A stretch of DNA of 64,000 bases from Bacilli bacterium (GCA_017517765.1 JAFWYE010000006.1:248001-312000), one strand, 5' to 3'. Positions 44,105 to 53,495 are shown, counted from the stretch's first letter. Numbers and translations: made by a program. Notes: a model not told the origin generated them from the letters alone.

Positions 44105-44350
44105 ATGGATGATAAAATTTTAATTACTAAAGAAGATGGAACTGAAGTAGAAATGACAATCCTTTTCACTTATGAAAATGAAGAAACAGGAAGAAAATAT
44201 GTTTTATATTATGATCCTGAAGATGAAAATGGAGACGTACATCCCTACTATTATCTAGAAGATGATAACTCACTTCATGAGCTTGAAACTGAAGAAGAAT
44301 GGGCTATGGCTAGTGAAGTTTTAGAAGCTTTTTTAGGTGAAGAAGAATAA
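44105..44350 (+). CDS. yrzB: DUF1292 family protein YrzB
   Basis: An 81-residue acidic protein with LITKEDGTEVEMTILFTYEN, RKYVLYYDPEDENG and a C-terminal EEEWAMASEVLEAFLGEEE, typical DUF1292. The function is unknown. It follows ruvX by 2 bases with a GGAGGA site, the same order as in Bacillus. A second DUF1292 protein is encoded at 21995. Confidence 0.92.
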   Translation: MDDKILITKEDGTEVEMTILFTYENEETGRKYVLYYDPEDENGDVHPYYYLEDDNSLHELETEEEWAMASEVLEAFLGEEE

Positions 44351-44363
44351 TTAGTTAAAATCA

Positions 44364-44392
44364 TTGATTTTGATTAGATTATGTTTTATAAT
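44364..44392 (+). promoter_or_regulatory. greA promoter
   Basis: TTGATT (44364-44369), 17-base spacer, TATAAT (44387-44392), 27 bases before the greA start. Confidence 0.8.
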
Positions 44393-44419
44393 GGGCGCGT
44401 TTAAGGGGAGTTGAATACA

Positions 44420-44887
44420 ATGGAAAAATATCAATTAACAAAAGAGGGAGTAGCAAAATTAGAGGCTGAGTATAGACATTTATTAGATGTTGTTAGACCA
44501 CAAAATACAAAAGATATCGTTGATGCAAGAGCTTTAGGTGACTTAAGTGAAAATGCTGACTACGATGCTGCAAGAGATGCTCAAGCAAGAACTGAAGGTA
44601 GAATTCAAGAAATTGAAAACATCTTAAATAACTATGAATTAATTAAAGAATCATCTAGCACTAAAACTGTAAAAATCGGTTGTGCTGTAGTTGTTAAAGA
44701 TTTAGCTTTTGATGAAGAAGAAAGATATGAAATTGTTGGAGCTATTGAGGCTGATCCAATGCAAAACAAATTATCTAGTGAATCTCCTTTAGCTGATGCT
44801 GTATTAGGCCACAAGGTTGGAGATGTAGTAGAAGTTAATGCTCCTACTCCATACAAAGTTGAAATCGTTGCTATAGAAAGACCATAA
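44420..44887 (+). CDS. greA: transcription elongation factor GreA
   Basis: Rescues backtracked RNA polymerase by stimulating transcript cleavage. The N-terminal coiled coil carries the acidic tip GDLSENADYDAARD. The C-terminal FKBP-like domain ends with SPLADAVLGHKVGDVVEV and PYKVEIVAI. The 155-residue length is normal. ATG 44420 follows AAGGGGAG; the frame opens 9 bases earlier at TTG. It has its own promoter and terminator. Confidence 0.96.
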   Translation: MEKYQLTKEGVAKLEAEYRHLLDVVRPQNTKDIVDARALGDLSENADYDAARDAQARTEGRIQEIENILNNYELIKESSSTKTVKIGCAVVVKDLAFDEEERYEIVGAIEADPMQNKLSSESPLADAVLGHKVGDVVEVNAPTPYKVEIVAIERP

Positions 44888-44889
44888 TT

Positions 44890-44915
44890 AAAAGCACTTA
44901 ATTGTGCTTTTTTAT
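44890..44915 (+). terminator. greA terminator
   Basis: AAAAGCACTTAATTGTGCTTTT hairpin with further T residues. Confidence 0.85.
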
Positions 44916-44923
44916 TTTATTCA

Positions 44924-44951
44924 TAAAAAAAGCCAGGATTAACTCCTGACT
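44924..44951 (-). terminator. terminator of the VanY-type peptidase gene
   Basis: Minus strand AGTCAGGAGTTAATCCTGGCT followed by seven T residues. Confidence 0.85.
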
Positions 44952-44959
44952 TTATTAAT

Positions 44960-45613
44960 TTAGGCAACTCTTGTAGTTTTATTTTCCTTTTGTTTTAACT
45001 CTAACTCTCTTACATACTCTTCAAGACACATTCCTGATTCATACATTTTTTTAGCATGCTCTACTCCTACATATCTAAAATGCCATGCTTCTCCTTTTAC
45101 TCCAGTTATTTCTTCTTTACTAGAATCATATCTTTTTATCAGCCCAAACTTTACTGCTTCTTTTTCAATAAGAGCAAATATCTTACTTTGCATTCCTGTT
45201 TTCTTTATAATTTGTTTAGCTCTTTCTCTTAAAGATTCTGGAACTATTGAAGGCTTAAAACGCAAATCAAAAGCTAATCCTGTATGATGTTCACTAGTTC
45301 CAGGTATAGCTACATGACTCTTAGCCCAATCTTCCCCATACTTTTCTGCCATTTCTTTATAGACTTTCTCTTGAGTAGCTATAGATCTCCATGCCGAGTG
45401 TGAATCCACATCAAGATGATATTTCTTTTTCATAACCATAATTAATGCAGTATAAGCTTTATAAGTTTCTAACTCCATACAACTTTCCCCATCTTCATCA
45501 GTATATGGCACATATTCAAAATTCTTTTTCATCCAAGCATGCTTTTCTAAACTTAATGGTCTATCTTTACTAACTATGAATAAATATTTATCTAACTCTT
45601 TTTTATTCTCCAT
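44960..45613 (-). CDS. VanY-type D,D-/L,D-carboxypeptidase
   Basis: Zinc peptidase of the VanY/M15B family that trims peptidoglycan stem peptides. The zinc motif SEHHTGLAFDLRF (SxHxxGxAxD) and the later GEAWHFRYVG (ExWH) hold the ligands and catalytic glutamate. The 217-residue protein has no signal peptide or membrane helix, which is odd for a cell-wall enzyme; some family members are recruited otherwise. I use ATG 45613 after AGAGGTTGAT; the long upstream extension of the frame (to 45820) has no ribosome binding site and overlaps the terminator at 45703. Confidence 0.85.
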   Translation of the reverse strand: MENKKELDKYLFIVSKDRPLSLEKHAWMKKNFEYVPYTDEDGESCMELETYKAYTALIMVMKKKYHLDVDSHSAWRSIATQEKVYKEMAEKYGEDWAKSHVAIPGTSEHHTGLAFDLRFKPSIVPESLRERAKQIIKKTGMQSKIFALIEKEAVKFGLIKRYDSSKEEITGVKGEAWHFRYVGVEHAKKMYESGMCLEEYVRELELKQKENKTTRVA

Positions 45614-45702
45614 AATATCAACCTCTTTTTCAACTACATATAAATATATCATATTATTCCAAAAACAAAAAGAAGATTTATTTTTCATCCACATCCAAAA
45701 AT

Positions 45703-45732
45703 AAAAAGAGCCATGTATAAACATGACTCTTT
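45703..45732 (-). terminator. terminator after the 79-residue membrane protein gene
   Basis: Minus strand AAAGAGTCATGTTTATACATGGCTCTTT, a long hairpin, followed by TTATTTTT. Confidence 0.85.
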
Positions 45733-45747
45733 TATAATTTATATTTC

Positions 45748-45987
45748 TTACTTTGCAAGTATTAAATGACCTTTTAATACTAAATAAATAAGGTCGATTA
45801 GGTTTAAAATCCATCCCCATCCTACTAATAAGAATAATACAAATACTAAGATATGAATTATATCCTTAGTTCTTAATGCAACTGATAATCTAACACCTAA
45901 TTCTACAAACCATCCTACAAATGGAATAACTAATAGAATTACTTGGATTAATCTAGATTGCTTATTAAACCACTTATCAAATTTCAT
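45748..45987 (-). CDS. small membrane protein, two to three helices
   Basis: A 79-residue hydrophobic protein with segments at about 12-34 and 43-70 and short charged ends. It resembles the general pattern of YqaE/Pmp3-like or TM2-like small membrane proteins (VIPFVGWFVELGVRL and WGWILNLIDLIYLVL), but I cannot place it firmly. A GGAGG site precedes the start. It is a single-gene unit with its own terminator. Confidence 0.68.
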   Translation of the reverse strand: MKFDKWFNKQSRLIQVILLVIPFVGWFVELGVRLSVALRTKDIIHILVFVLFLLVGWGWILNLIDLIYLVLKGHLILAK

Positions 45988-46065
45988 ATTTTTATCCTCC
46001 CTTATAATTATATTCTAACACAAATATTATTATTTACTTTTATATAAATATAAATTTTTTATTAA

Positions 46066-47382
46066 TTATACTCTTACTACTTTATTTGCAATTTTATATG
46101 CATCATCTACTAACTTGTAGCATTTTACCATATCAACTTTGCTTCTATCATAGTCCTCTTCTTTTAGTTTTAATTGTTTTACTCTTAAATAAACTTTTCT
46201 ATAAGTAGCGATAGTTCTAATATCTCTTTCACTTAATTCTTTTTTACCTTCTTTTTTTATCTTTTCTACAATGATATTAGCCTCAGCTTTAAGTAATCTA
46301 TCTAATACCAATAATTCTTCATGAGATAAATCATCTAAGAATACAGTGAATGATTTTTTCATCATATCATTGTAAAGATTATTTTTATCTTCATCTAATT
46401 TAACACCAAATACTACACCATTTCTTACATGAACATCATCACTTTTAATGCTCTTTAATTTATAACTTCTTGCCTCTGTTGCTCTAGTTTCTTTGATACA
46501 CTTTTCTACTTTAGGATTTTGATAAATACAATTCTTTAAGAATCTATCATCATGTAATAATCTTTTTGAAGCAAATTTAATAGCTTCTGGATTTAATTTA
46601 ATTGCCATAACTACAACTTCTTCATTATCTTGAATATTAGCGCTAGCAAATTCTAAATTCATTGCATCTTTTTCAATCATTTCTTTCATGAAGTCTATGT
46701 TATTTCTAATTCTAAGTGAAGCAAACTCAACTGCTCTAGGATTTTCATCAACTGCTATTCTAACAATATCCATATTATCTCTAATTCTAGTACTAGCAAA
46801 TCTTAAAACAGTACCATCTACAGCACATGCACTAGCAAAGATTTTTTCATTATCATACCATTTAGCATCAAATTCACTGATTAATTCAGGATGACTACTA
46901 GCAACTTCAATCATGAAATCTTCATTTTCTTTTAATTCATCTGCAATTTTAGAAAAATAAGTAGGATTAACTTTTAATAAAGTCATAGCAACTGATCTAT
47001 CTGCAAATAAATCTTCAGATATTAATGTTATACAATCATTATTTTCTTTTAATGTTAATTCAATAATTTCAGGGAAATCCTTTAAAAACTCATCTAATAT
47101 AGCATAGTTAGCACCTAACTTAGATACAGCTAATTTAGCTAAGTTATAATCTCTTTTTAATTGTTTTCCAATATGCTTATACATTCTTGGATTTTGCTCT
47201 ACAATTAAAGTCATTACTTCCTTATTATTTTTATTCTTTCTTGCAAATTGATCTAATTCATATGAACTAGCAACACTTACAAATGCAGCTATAATATCTA
47301 GATCTTTCTTTTTAAAGATTGATACTTGATTATAACTCATTTCTCCATTTTTAATTCTTTCAATAATCTTTTCTTTTCTCAT
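46066..47382 (-). CDS. DUF4116 repeat protein
   Basis: A 438-residue protein made largely of repeated ~23-residue units of the type NPxAVxFASxRIRNNxxFMxE, for example IRIAVDENPRAVEFASLRI followed by MIEKDAMNLEFASANI. These are DUF4116 units, helical repeats likely to stack as a solenoid. The C-terminal ~130 residues are a charged helical region without repeats. The function is unknown, and binding of proteins is an inference from the repeat type. No signal peptide. The start follows GGAGTGAGGTAA. It lies next to a Sel1-repeat gene, another helical-repeat protein. Confidence 0.82.
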   Translation of the reverse strand: MRKEKIIERIKNGEMSYNQVSIFKKKDLDIIAAFVSVASSYELDQFARKNKNNKEVMTLIVEQNPRMYKHIGKQLKRDYNLAKLAVSKLGANYAILDEFLKDFPEIIELTLKENNDCITLISEDLFADRSVAMTLLKVNPTYFSKIADELKENEDFMIEVASSHPELISEFDAKWYDNEKIFASACAVDGTVLRFASTRIRDNMDIVRIAVDENPRAVEFASLRIRNNIDFMKEMIEKDAMNLEFASANIQDNEEVVVMAIKLNPEAIKFASKRLLHDDRFLKNCIYQNPKVEKCIKETRATEARSYKLKSIKSDDVHVRNGVVFGVKLDEDKNNLYNDMMKKSFTVFLDDLSHEELLVLDRLLKAEANIIVEKIKKEGKKELSERDIRTIATYRKVYLRVKQLKLKEEDYDRSKVDMVKCYKLVDDAYKIANKVVRV

Positions 47383-47449
47383 TTACCTCACTCCTCAGCA
47401 CAATTATAACATTGCCAAATTATGCTTTCAAGGATTATTTTTAAAGGTA

Positions 47450-47480
47450 AAATAAAAGGATTACATCTTGTAATCCCTTT
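47450..47480 (-). terminator. terminator after the 500-residue Sel1 gene
   Basis: Minus strand GGGATTACAAGATGTAATCC followed by TTTTATTTT. Confidence 0.82.
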
Positions 47481-47486
47481 ATTAAA

Positions 47487-48989
47487 TTATTCAAATTCTT
47501 TTAACTTGTCTATTGCGTATTCAAAGCCTAAATCACTAGCCATTTGATAATATTCTTTAGCTAGATTTATATTTTTTTCTACACCTTTGCCATGTTCATA
47601 CATTTGAGCCAAATAACACATTGCATTGGGTTCCTCATCACTTGCAGCTTCACTAAATAATTCTAGAGCTTTATCTATATTTTGGGGAATTGATTCTCCA
47701 AATAAGTGCATAACTCCAAGTTGAGTAGATACCATTTCTTTTAATCCTGCTTCATGAGCTTTATTTAAATAATAATAAGCTTTTTTATAATCTTGAGTTA
47801 ATTCACTTCCTGTAAAATAACAATATCCTAAATTAGCAAAAGCTTCTTCATCATTTAGTTCTTCTGCTAATGTTAAATAAATACTTTCCATCTTTTCAAA
47901 CTCTTTATTTTCCCTATAATAATTAGCAATAAAATACAAAGCTTCTTTATTTTTGGCTTTAGCTGCTTTAGCCATATATATTAATCCTTTAGTTGTATCT
48001 CTAACTACTCCAAGTCCATTTAAATTACACACACCCAAAGTAAACATTGACTTTGTATATCCTTTACATGCTGATATAGAAAAATATCTAATTGCCTCTT
48101 CTGGATTATCATCTACAATCGATAAGGCATACAAATATTGGGCTTTTCTATTCCCACTTAAAGCAGCTTCTAGTAATTGATCTTGATTATAATTACTCAT
48201 TTCAATTTCATCCAATGAAGAATCATATTCTTCTTCATTTAATACTTCACCAATAGTGTAAATATCCGCAATTTCCATATCTGCAAGTTCCATTGGATCA
48301 GAATATTCTTTTACATCTTTAAAATGTTTTTTATATTCTTCTTTTTGTTGCTCTCTTTCCTCTTTTATTCGTGCTTCGTTTTCTTCGATTTCAGGTAGGC
48401 TCTCTAGGGCTTGGATTGCATTAGTTTCTCCTTGCTCAGCTGCAGCATTAAGCCAATATCTAGCAGTTTCCATATCCTTATCACAGCCTTTTCCTACAAC
48501 ATGTAATACTCCTATCATATATTGAGCAAGAGCCATACCTTGATTTGCAGGAATCATTAAATATTTATATGCTTTGTCATAATCTTGTCCATAAACCTCA
48601 CCTGTAAAATAACATCTTCCAACGTTAAAACAAGCACTAGGTTGATTTAGTTTGGCTGCCTCTTCATACCAATAAAAGGCCTTTTCCTCATCTTCCTCTA
48701 TTCCTTCCCCTTTATAATAAGCATTGGCTAAATTAAATCTTGAATTAGCTATGTCTAAGTCTTCTTCACTACCTTCACACTCTGCTACTTCCTTAAATAA
48801 TAAAACAGCCTTGCCATAATCAACATTTACACCTTCACCATAATAATACAAATTAGCTAAGTGATATTTAGCTTCTCTATGTCCTAATCTTGCAGCTTCT
48901 TGAAAATATTTAAAAGCATTACTAAAATCCTCTTTTTGTAAATACTCAATTCCTAGTTCATTTAATACACTAGCATCATTATCTATCAC
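47487..48989 (-). CDS. Sel1-repeat protein (500 residues)
   Basis: About ten Sel1-like repeats in two blocks, separated by a charged linker (about 205-270). Repeat consensus units such as AKYHLANLYYYGEGVNVDYGKA and AQYMIGVLHVVGKGCDKDME define alpha/alpha solenoid arms that usually mediate protein-protein contacts. There is no signal peptide. It is one of three Sel1 proteins in the window and is less regular than the two at 58772-63350. It lies just upstream of a terminator and is followed by the DUF4116 gene. Its partner is unknown. Confidence 0.88.
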   Translation of the reverse strand: MIDNDASVLNELGIEYLQKEDFSNAFKYFQEAARLGHREAKYHLANLYYYGEGVNVDYGKAVLLFKEVAECEGSEEDLDIANSRFNLANAYYKGEGIEEDEEKAFYWYEEAAKLNQPSACFNVGRCYFTGEVYGQDYDKAYKYLMIPANQGMALAQYMIGVLHVVGKGCDKDMETARYWLNAAAEQGETNAIQALESLPEIEENEARIKEEREQQKEEYKKHFKDVKEYSDPMELADMEIADIYTIGEVLNEEEYDSSLDEIEMSNYNQDQLLEAALSGNRKAQYLYALSIVDDNPEEAIRYFSISACKGYTKSMFTLGVCNLNGLGVVRDTTKGLIYMAKAAKAKNKEALYFIANYYRENKEFEKMESIYLTLAEELNDEEAFANLGYCYFTGSELTQDYKKAYYYLNKAHEAGLKEMVSTQLGVMHLFGESIPQNIDKALELFSEAASDEEPNAMCYLAQMYEHGKGVEKNINLAKEYYQMASDLGFEYAIDKLKEFE

Positions 48990-49032
48990 AATATCACCTC
49001 AATAAGATATTATCATTGCTATAATTAAACTT

Positions 49033-50685
49033 CTAGAAATGTGCATTTTTTTTACTTAAGTGTCTAGCAGTCTCTTCCTCTATTACTTTTTTATCATATC
49101 TAATATATAAAGGTTTGATATCATTTAAAACACTTGCCTGTTCTAATTCGGTGTATTCCCACTTATTATTTTTATAACTCAGATATGATTCTACTATTTC
49201 ACTTGAGTTAGGTAAATATGGTTTCAAAATAGTATTAACATTAACAATAATATTCACACAATTATATAAAACTTCTTCACACTTACTTACATCATTTTTT
49301 GCTAAAATCCATGGTTCTTTAGCATCAAAATACTTATTTGAATAACTAATAAAATCAAAGATTTTTTCCAATCCTTCTTTTACATTTCCCTTTTTAATAC
49401 ACTCACCACTAACTTTATATAAATCAATAATTTTATTTTTAACTTCTTCATCTACACTATATTTATTTAGTTTTCCATTAAATGATTTATTGATAAATAA
49501 AAGTGTTCTATTTATAAAGTTACCCCACTTCCCAAGTAATTCACTATTTATCGAATTAATAAAGCCATTGAATGTAAAATTAAAATCTCTTTTATCAGGA
49601 TCATTTATTAATAAATAATATCGAATTGCATCTGCAGGATATCTATCTAATAATTCCCTAATAGAAATATAATTCCCCTTACTTTTAGATAATTTTTCTC
49701 CCTCTATTGTTAAATATTCATCTGAAATAATTCTATCCGGTAATTTATAGTTTTCTTCACTGGCTAGTAATAATGAAGGAAATATAATAGAGTGAAAAGG
49801 TATATTATCTTTTGCATGAACTAGATAAATTTCATTATCATACCCGTTTTTCCAATACTCTTCATAATTTTCTCCAATACTCTCTAAATATTTTTTAGAA
49901 GCACTAACATATCCCCATACATTTTCAAACCAGCCATATATTTTCTTATCTTCATAATCTTTAATTGGTATATCTATTCCCCAATTTAAACTTCTGGACG
50001 CACATCTATCAGGAACACCTTCTTTAAGATATCTTTCACTAAATAAAATAGCATTCTCTCTCCATTTGCCTTTTGAATCATTTGCTAATTTTTCTAAATC
50101 TTTTTGAAATTTAGTAAATGAGAAATATAAGTTGCTAGTTCTTTTATAATTAGCTTCTCCTCCACATATAGCACATCTTTTTTCTTTTACTTCACTTATT
50201 TGAAATAGACTTCCACATTTTTCGCACTCATCACCTTTTATAATATTTCCACATTTAGGACAAACTCCATTAATATATCTATCTGCCAAAAACAAATTAC
50301 AATGATTGCAATATAGTTGTTCTTCATCTTTTGAATACAAATATCCACTCTTATAATATTTTCTAAATTTTTCTTTTACAAACTCCTTATGGTATGTATC
50401 ATCCGTTCTATTATAAATGTCAAAACTTATGCCAATATCTTTAAAATCCCTAGCGAAATTTTGATGACATTTATCAGCCAATTCTTTTTGACTACACCCT
50501 TTCTTTAATGCTTCGATTTCAATTGGAGTTCCATGGCAATCACTTCCTGAAACTAAAACAACTTTGTCTCCATTTAGCCTATAAAATCTAGCTATCACAT
50601 CTCCTGATAAGCTACTTGCAATATGCCCCAAATGCAAATCACCATTAGCAAATGGCCAACTAATTCCTATTACCACATTTTTCAT
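49033..50685 (-). CDS. metG: methionyl-tRNA synthetase
   Basis: Class I synthetase that charges both initiator and elongator tRNA-Met. HIGH-region HLGH in SWPFANGDLHLGHIASSL, KMSKS as EGEKLSKSKGN, and a zinc domain with four CxxC-type knuckles (CNHC, CPKC, CEKC, CAIC). The 551-residue form lacks the C-terminal EMAP/tRBD extension. ATG 50685 follows GGAAAGTGAT. It is controlled by the T-box just upstream and by a promoter inside the end of pnuC. Confidence 0.96.
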   Translation of the reverse strand: MKNVVIGISWPFANGDLHLGHIASSLSGDVIARFYRLNGDKVVLVSGSDCHGTPIEIEALKKGCSQKELADKCHQNFARDFKDIGISFDIYNRTDDTYHKEFVKEKFRKYYKSGYLYSKDEEQLYCNHCNLFLADRYINGVCPKCGNIIKGDECEKCGSLFQISEVKEKRCAICGGEANYKRTSNLYFSFTKFQKDLEKLANDSKGKWRENAILFSERYLKEGVPDRCASRSLNWGIDIPIKDYEDKKIYGWFENVWGYVSASKKYLESIGENYEEYWKNGYDNEIYLVHAKDNIPFHSIIFPSLLLASEENYKLPDRIISDEYLTIEGEKLSKSKGNYISIRELLDRYPADAIRYYLLINDPDKRDFNFTFNGFINSINSELLGKWGNFINRTLLFINKSFNGKLNKYSVDEEVKNKIIDLYKVSGECIKKGNVKEGLEKIFDFISYSNKYFDAKEPWILAKNDVSKCEEVLYNCVNIIVNVNTILKPYLPNSSEIVESYLSYKNNKWEYTELEQASVLNDIKPLYIRYDKKVIEEETARHLSKKNAHF

Positions 50686-50715
50686 TATTATCACTTTCCT
50701 TTCTTTAAAATCAAA

Positions 50716-50746
50716 TAAAAAAGCCTCCTAGGATACCCTAAGAGGC
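50716..50746 (-). terminator. T-box terminator before metG
   Basis: Minus strand GCCTCTTAGG pairs with CCTAGGAGGC and is followed by a T run. It is 31 bases before the metG start. Confidence 0.92.
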
Positions 50747-50996
50747 GAATATATAAAAATATCGCGTTACCACTCTTATTCACTAATACATTACTGCATT
50801 AATCTCGCTAACCTACTTATGTCAAAGCATAGTTATAGGCTTGTGCTATAACAGGCACACCTGAAATGACCTACTTTTATTTCAATCATCCATCCTTGAG
50901 GGCCATGTTCAAGTAAGACTATCACACTTCTTTTCACCAACCAGAAGCTCTCTACGCATCCTTTATTACTTTACTCTTCCTCGCACTGATTTTATG
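50716..50996 (-). promoter_or_regulatory. T-box riboswitch specific for tRNA-Met
   Basis: Fills the whole gap between pnuC and metG. The minus-strand order is a GAGGAAGAG K-turn region, an AGTAA... stem I with apical bulge sequences, the specifier region TTGAACATGGCC with AUG codon (about 50907-50918), a stem II/III region, and the T-box AAGAGTGGTAACGCG (50763-50777). A hairpin-plus-T terminator follows. The UGGU inside the T-box would pair with the ACCA end of tRNA-Met, whose discriminator base is A. Specifier and bulge therefore agree with metG. Confidence 0.93.
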
Positions 50997-50998
50997 CC

Positions 50999-51697
50999 TT
51001 AATTATAAATAGCATTTTTTTCTTTGTCAATCAGTTTATTATTTTGATTTCTTTCAATTTTAATCCAACAAACAACTCCAATTACATTCATAACTAAATA
51101 CATCAAAGATGTAATAAACATCATTTGAGCATTTGGCGTATTGTTTATTAAATTAATAATCCAAATACTCAAATCCAAAACATTATTAACTAGCCATACA
51201 TACCAAGCCTCTCTAAATCTAAGAAGTGATAATATAATGCCACACACATTAACAATTTGTGTTGTACCATCTAAAAAGGATAATTGTTGACTAGGAAGCA
51301 ATGACAATAAATATCCAAATAACAAGCTTCCTATGATAACACCACTACAAACAACTAAAGAAACCTTTAAGTTAAAACTTCTCATTTTAACTACATTATC
51401 TTCATTATTTTTCTTCCAATTTATCATACCCATTATTTGTGAAGGGACATAGAAAACAATTGCAAATATTCCCCATCCATATAAACCATTTAGAGCACAA
51501 ATTACTCCATATGTTATAGCAAATAATAACCCAAATATGTAATTGTGCCACTTTCCAATAGCCATATAATAAGAATTTAAAAAGCCAACAATAAGAGTCA
51601 AAATACTCAAAAAACTATTTTGAAAAACAACACCCAAGATTATAGATATTACAATTGTAACCAAAGGAATTATTGATTGCTTTATTATTTTATTCAT
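50999..51697 (-). CDS. pnuC: PnuC family vitamin transporter
   Basis: A 232-residue membrane protein with about seven helices. Conserved PnuC blocks YVPSQIMGMINWKKN and EAWYVWLVNNVLDLSIWI are present, the latter carrying aromatic substrate-site residues. PnuC proteins import nicotinamide riboside, or in some cases thiamine or riboflavin, by facilitated diffusion; which one cannot be told. Its last codons double as the metG promoter. It is separated from the aconitase-X operon upstream by a terminator. Confidence 0.9.
   Translation of the reverse strand: MNKIIKQSIIPLVTIVISIILGVVFQNSFLSILTLIVGFLNSYYMAIGKWHNYIFGLLFAITYGVICALNGLYGWGIFAIVFYVPSQIMGMINWKKNNEDNVVKMRSFNLKVSLVVCSGVIIGSLLFGYLLSLLPSQQLSFLDGTTQIVNVCGIILSLLRFREAWYVWLVNNVLDLSIWIINLINNTPNAQMMFITSLMYLVMNVIGVVCWIKIERNQNNKLIDKEKNAIYN
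51002..51030 (-). promoter_or_regulatory. metG promoter inside the 3' end of pnuC
   Basis: Minus strand TTGACA (51025-51030), 17-base spacer, TATAAT (51002-51007), an exact consensus. It lies within the last ten codons of pnuC and starts the T-box leader. Confidence 0.9.
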
Positions 51698-51721
51698 TTC
51701 TTTTCACCGCATATTATTATA

Positions 51722-51749
51722 ATAAAAAGGCTCACAATTTGCGAGCCTA
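51722..51749 (-). terminator. terminator of the aconitase-X operon
   Basis: Minus strand AGGCTCGCAAATTGTGAGCCT followed by TTTTATT. Confidence 0.85.
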
Positions 51750-51756
51750 TTTTTTA

Positions 51757-52203
51757 TTATTCCTCTACCTCTACTACTCCATCAGCTTTAACATGGATTT
51801 TCATACCATCTTTTACATAGTGAAGAAATTCATCACCTAAAGAATCAATAACTGGCATAGTAACCCCATCTACCCATACATCTGCCAACACTGCACCAGC
51901 GGCTGCTAAAGAATCGATATGATTAGCAAATAACATACATGCTGGATTCTTTTCCATAGCACAAGCACAATAAAGTACTAGTCCCCCTGTAGTAGAACCA
52001 ATTGTTTGAGGTAAGCAAAGTGCTTTTCCTATAAGTGGCTTTCCATATAAATCTTTATTATTTTGATCTCCACATTTAACTTCTTTATCTCCAAATTGCA
52101 AAGCCATTTGAAGTGAAGCAAGTGTATTAAATCCTTCAGTTGTTACAACTGCCTCAGCACTTACTTCTCCCGGAGTTACAACTCTACCTTTAAATTGCTT
52201 CAT
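51757..52203 (-). CDS. aconitase X small (swivel) subunit
   Basis: A 148-residue protein of the DUF126 family, the swivelling domain of aconitase X. Typical blocks are KGRVVTPGEVSAEAVVTTEG, GKALCLPQTIGSTTGG and FANHIDSLAAAGAVLADVW. With the large subunit it forms a dehydratase. In bacteria characterised aconitase-X enzymes act on cis-3-hydroxyproline; archaeal ones act on phosphomevalonate. Its start overlaps the large-subunit stop by one base. It is last in a three-gene operon. Confidence 0.9.
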   Translation of the reverse strand: MKQFKGRVVTPGEVSAEAVVTTEGFNTLASLQMALQFGDKEVKCGDQNNKDLYGKPLIGKALCLPQTIGSTTGGLVLYCACAMEKNPACMLFANHIDSLAAAGAVLADVWVDGVTMPVIDSLGDEFLHYVKDGMKIHVKADGVVEVEE

Positions 52204-53477
52204 TATTTCTTACCTCCTGTAATAGTATGTAATATCTCTTCATCTGTATAATATCTAGCTGTTGTATAAGTACGAAGTTTATTAGATGAAGTAATAACTG
52301 GAACTTTCTTACATAATGGATTGTTCATGTACATTAATGGACAAATATAAGAAACTACAACTCCTGTATTTTCTAATCTTTTTGCATACTCAGTCTTCTC
52401 AAATACTTCAAGAACTCCTGGAGCAGCTGTAAATACAGTTTTAATTGTTACTTTTTTCTTTCCATTTTTCTTTAATTCTTCTTCTAGTTTAACAGTCCAA
52501 TCTTTTAATTGCTCTAGTGACAAATGTGGACATCCAACAAAGCAAAGCTTAGGCTTAGCATCTTTATTTTTCCATACAACTGGATAATTATTTTTTACTC
52601 TTTCAAGTTCAGCATCATCAATAATATATTCTTTAGCATCCTTAGCAATTAAGTCTTTACCACTCTCTTTTGCTTCAGGAGTTAAATTATCAATATGATA
52701 TAAACCAACTGCACCATTAGAAGCTGTTGCAGCACCAAAGTCTTTTAGATATGCACATGCTGCATCATTTAATTCTTCACCAATCCACTTATCTAAACCT
52801 ACTACATAAGGAACATCTTCCATTACTTTCATTCCAATAGCGCTACCTAAAAGTTGTGCTTCTGGTTTCTTTGTAGTTTCTACTTTTATTACCCATGTAG
52901 CTTTTCTTCCCTCATCAGTTAAAAGTCCAAAATAAGGAACATATCCCACAATTGATCCCATAATATCAATGATACCTGAGTTACGATTACATCTTGCCCC
53001 TAATACTGAGTTAGCATAAACAACAGCACTAGATTCAGCCCAAGATAATACATCACCCTTTTTAGGTTTATTACCAACTTCATCCATATATGAAGTACAT
53101 GTGAAAGCATTATCATCCATTAATCCTAACTTCTTTAATTGCTCTTCATAAAAGTCTTGCTTAGTATACATAAATTTATTAAACACTAAATTTTGTAAGC
53201 AATTTGCAGGAACTTTTTTATCAAGAGGTCTAGGGTCTACTGAAAACTTTTGACCAGATGTAACACCCGCATCCAATAATTGTTGCATTAAATCATATAC
53301 AGGTGACATAACCTTTAGTCCAAATGAAGTGACAAGGTGATTATATGTTGATGTAATTGGCACAAGCTTTTCTGCTTCAAATGCATCACCATACATTACT
53401 AATGTTTTCATTACTTTAGCAAGGGTTTCTCCCTTTTTACCATCAAGTATTTCTTGTTGTTCTTTAGTTAATTTCAT
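52203..53477 (-). CDS. aconitase X catalytic (large) subunit
   Basis: A 424-residue DUF521 protein. Family blocks seen are AESSAVVYANSVLGARCNRN, FVGCPHLSLEQLKDW and VVSYICPLMYMNNP; cysteines in these blocks are candidates for iron-sulphur ligands. It is separate from the small subunit, unlike fused bacterial cis-3-hydroxyproline dehydratases. It lies 18 bases after the flavoenzyme gene. The substrate is unknown: hydroxyproline and other 2- or 3-hydroxy acids are possible. No proline-metabolism gene is nearby. Confidence 0.9.
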   Translation of the reverse strand: MKLTKEQQEILDGKKGETLAKVMKTLVMYGDAFEAEKLVPITSTYNHLVTSFGLKVMSPVYDLMQQLLDAGVTSGQKFSVDPRPLDKKVPANCLQNLVFNKFMYTKQDFYEEQLKKLGLMDDNAFTCTSYMDEVGNKPKKGDVLSWAESSAVVYANSVLGARCNRNSGIIDIMGSIVGYVPYFGLLTDEGRKATWVIKVETTKKPEAQLLGSAIGMKVMEDVPYVVGLDKWIGEELNDAACAYLKDFGAATASNGAVGLYHIDNLTPEAKESGKDLIAKDAKEYIIDDAELERVKNNYPVVWKNKDAKPKLCFVGCPHLSLEQLKDWTVKLEEELKKNGKKKVTIKTVFTAAPGVLEVFEKTEYAKRLENTGVVVSYICPLMYMNNPLCKKVPVITSSNKLRTYTTARYYTDEEILHTITGGKK

Positions 53478-53495
53478 TACATTCTCTCCTTATAA

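Noticed and set aside
44960..45820. Long N-terminal extension of the VanY-type peptidase as a secretion signal
   Set aside because: The extension has no ribosome binding site, crosses a clear terminator hairpin, and codes for no signal peptide; ATG 45613 has a good site.
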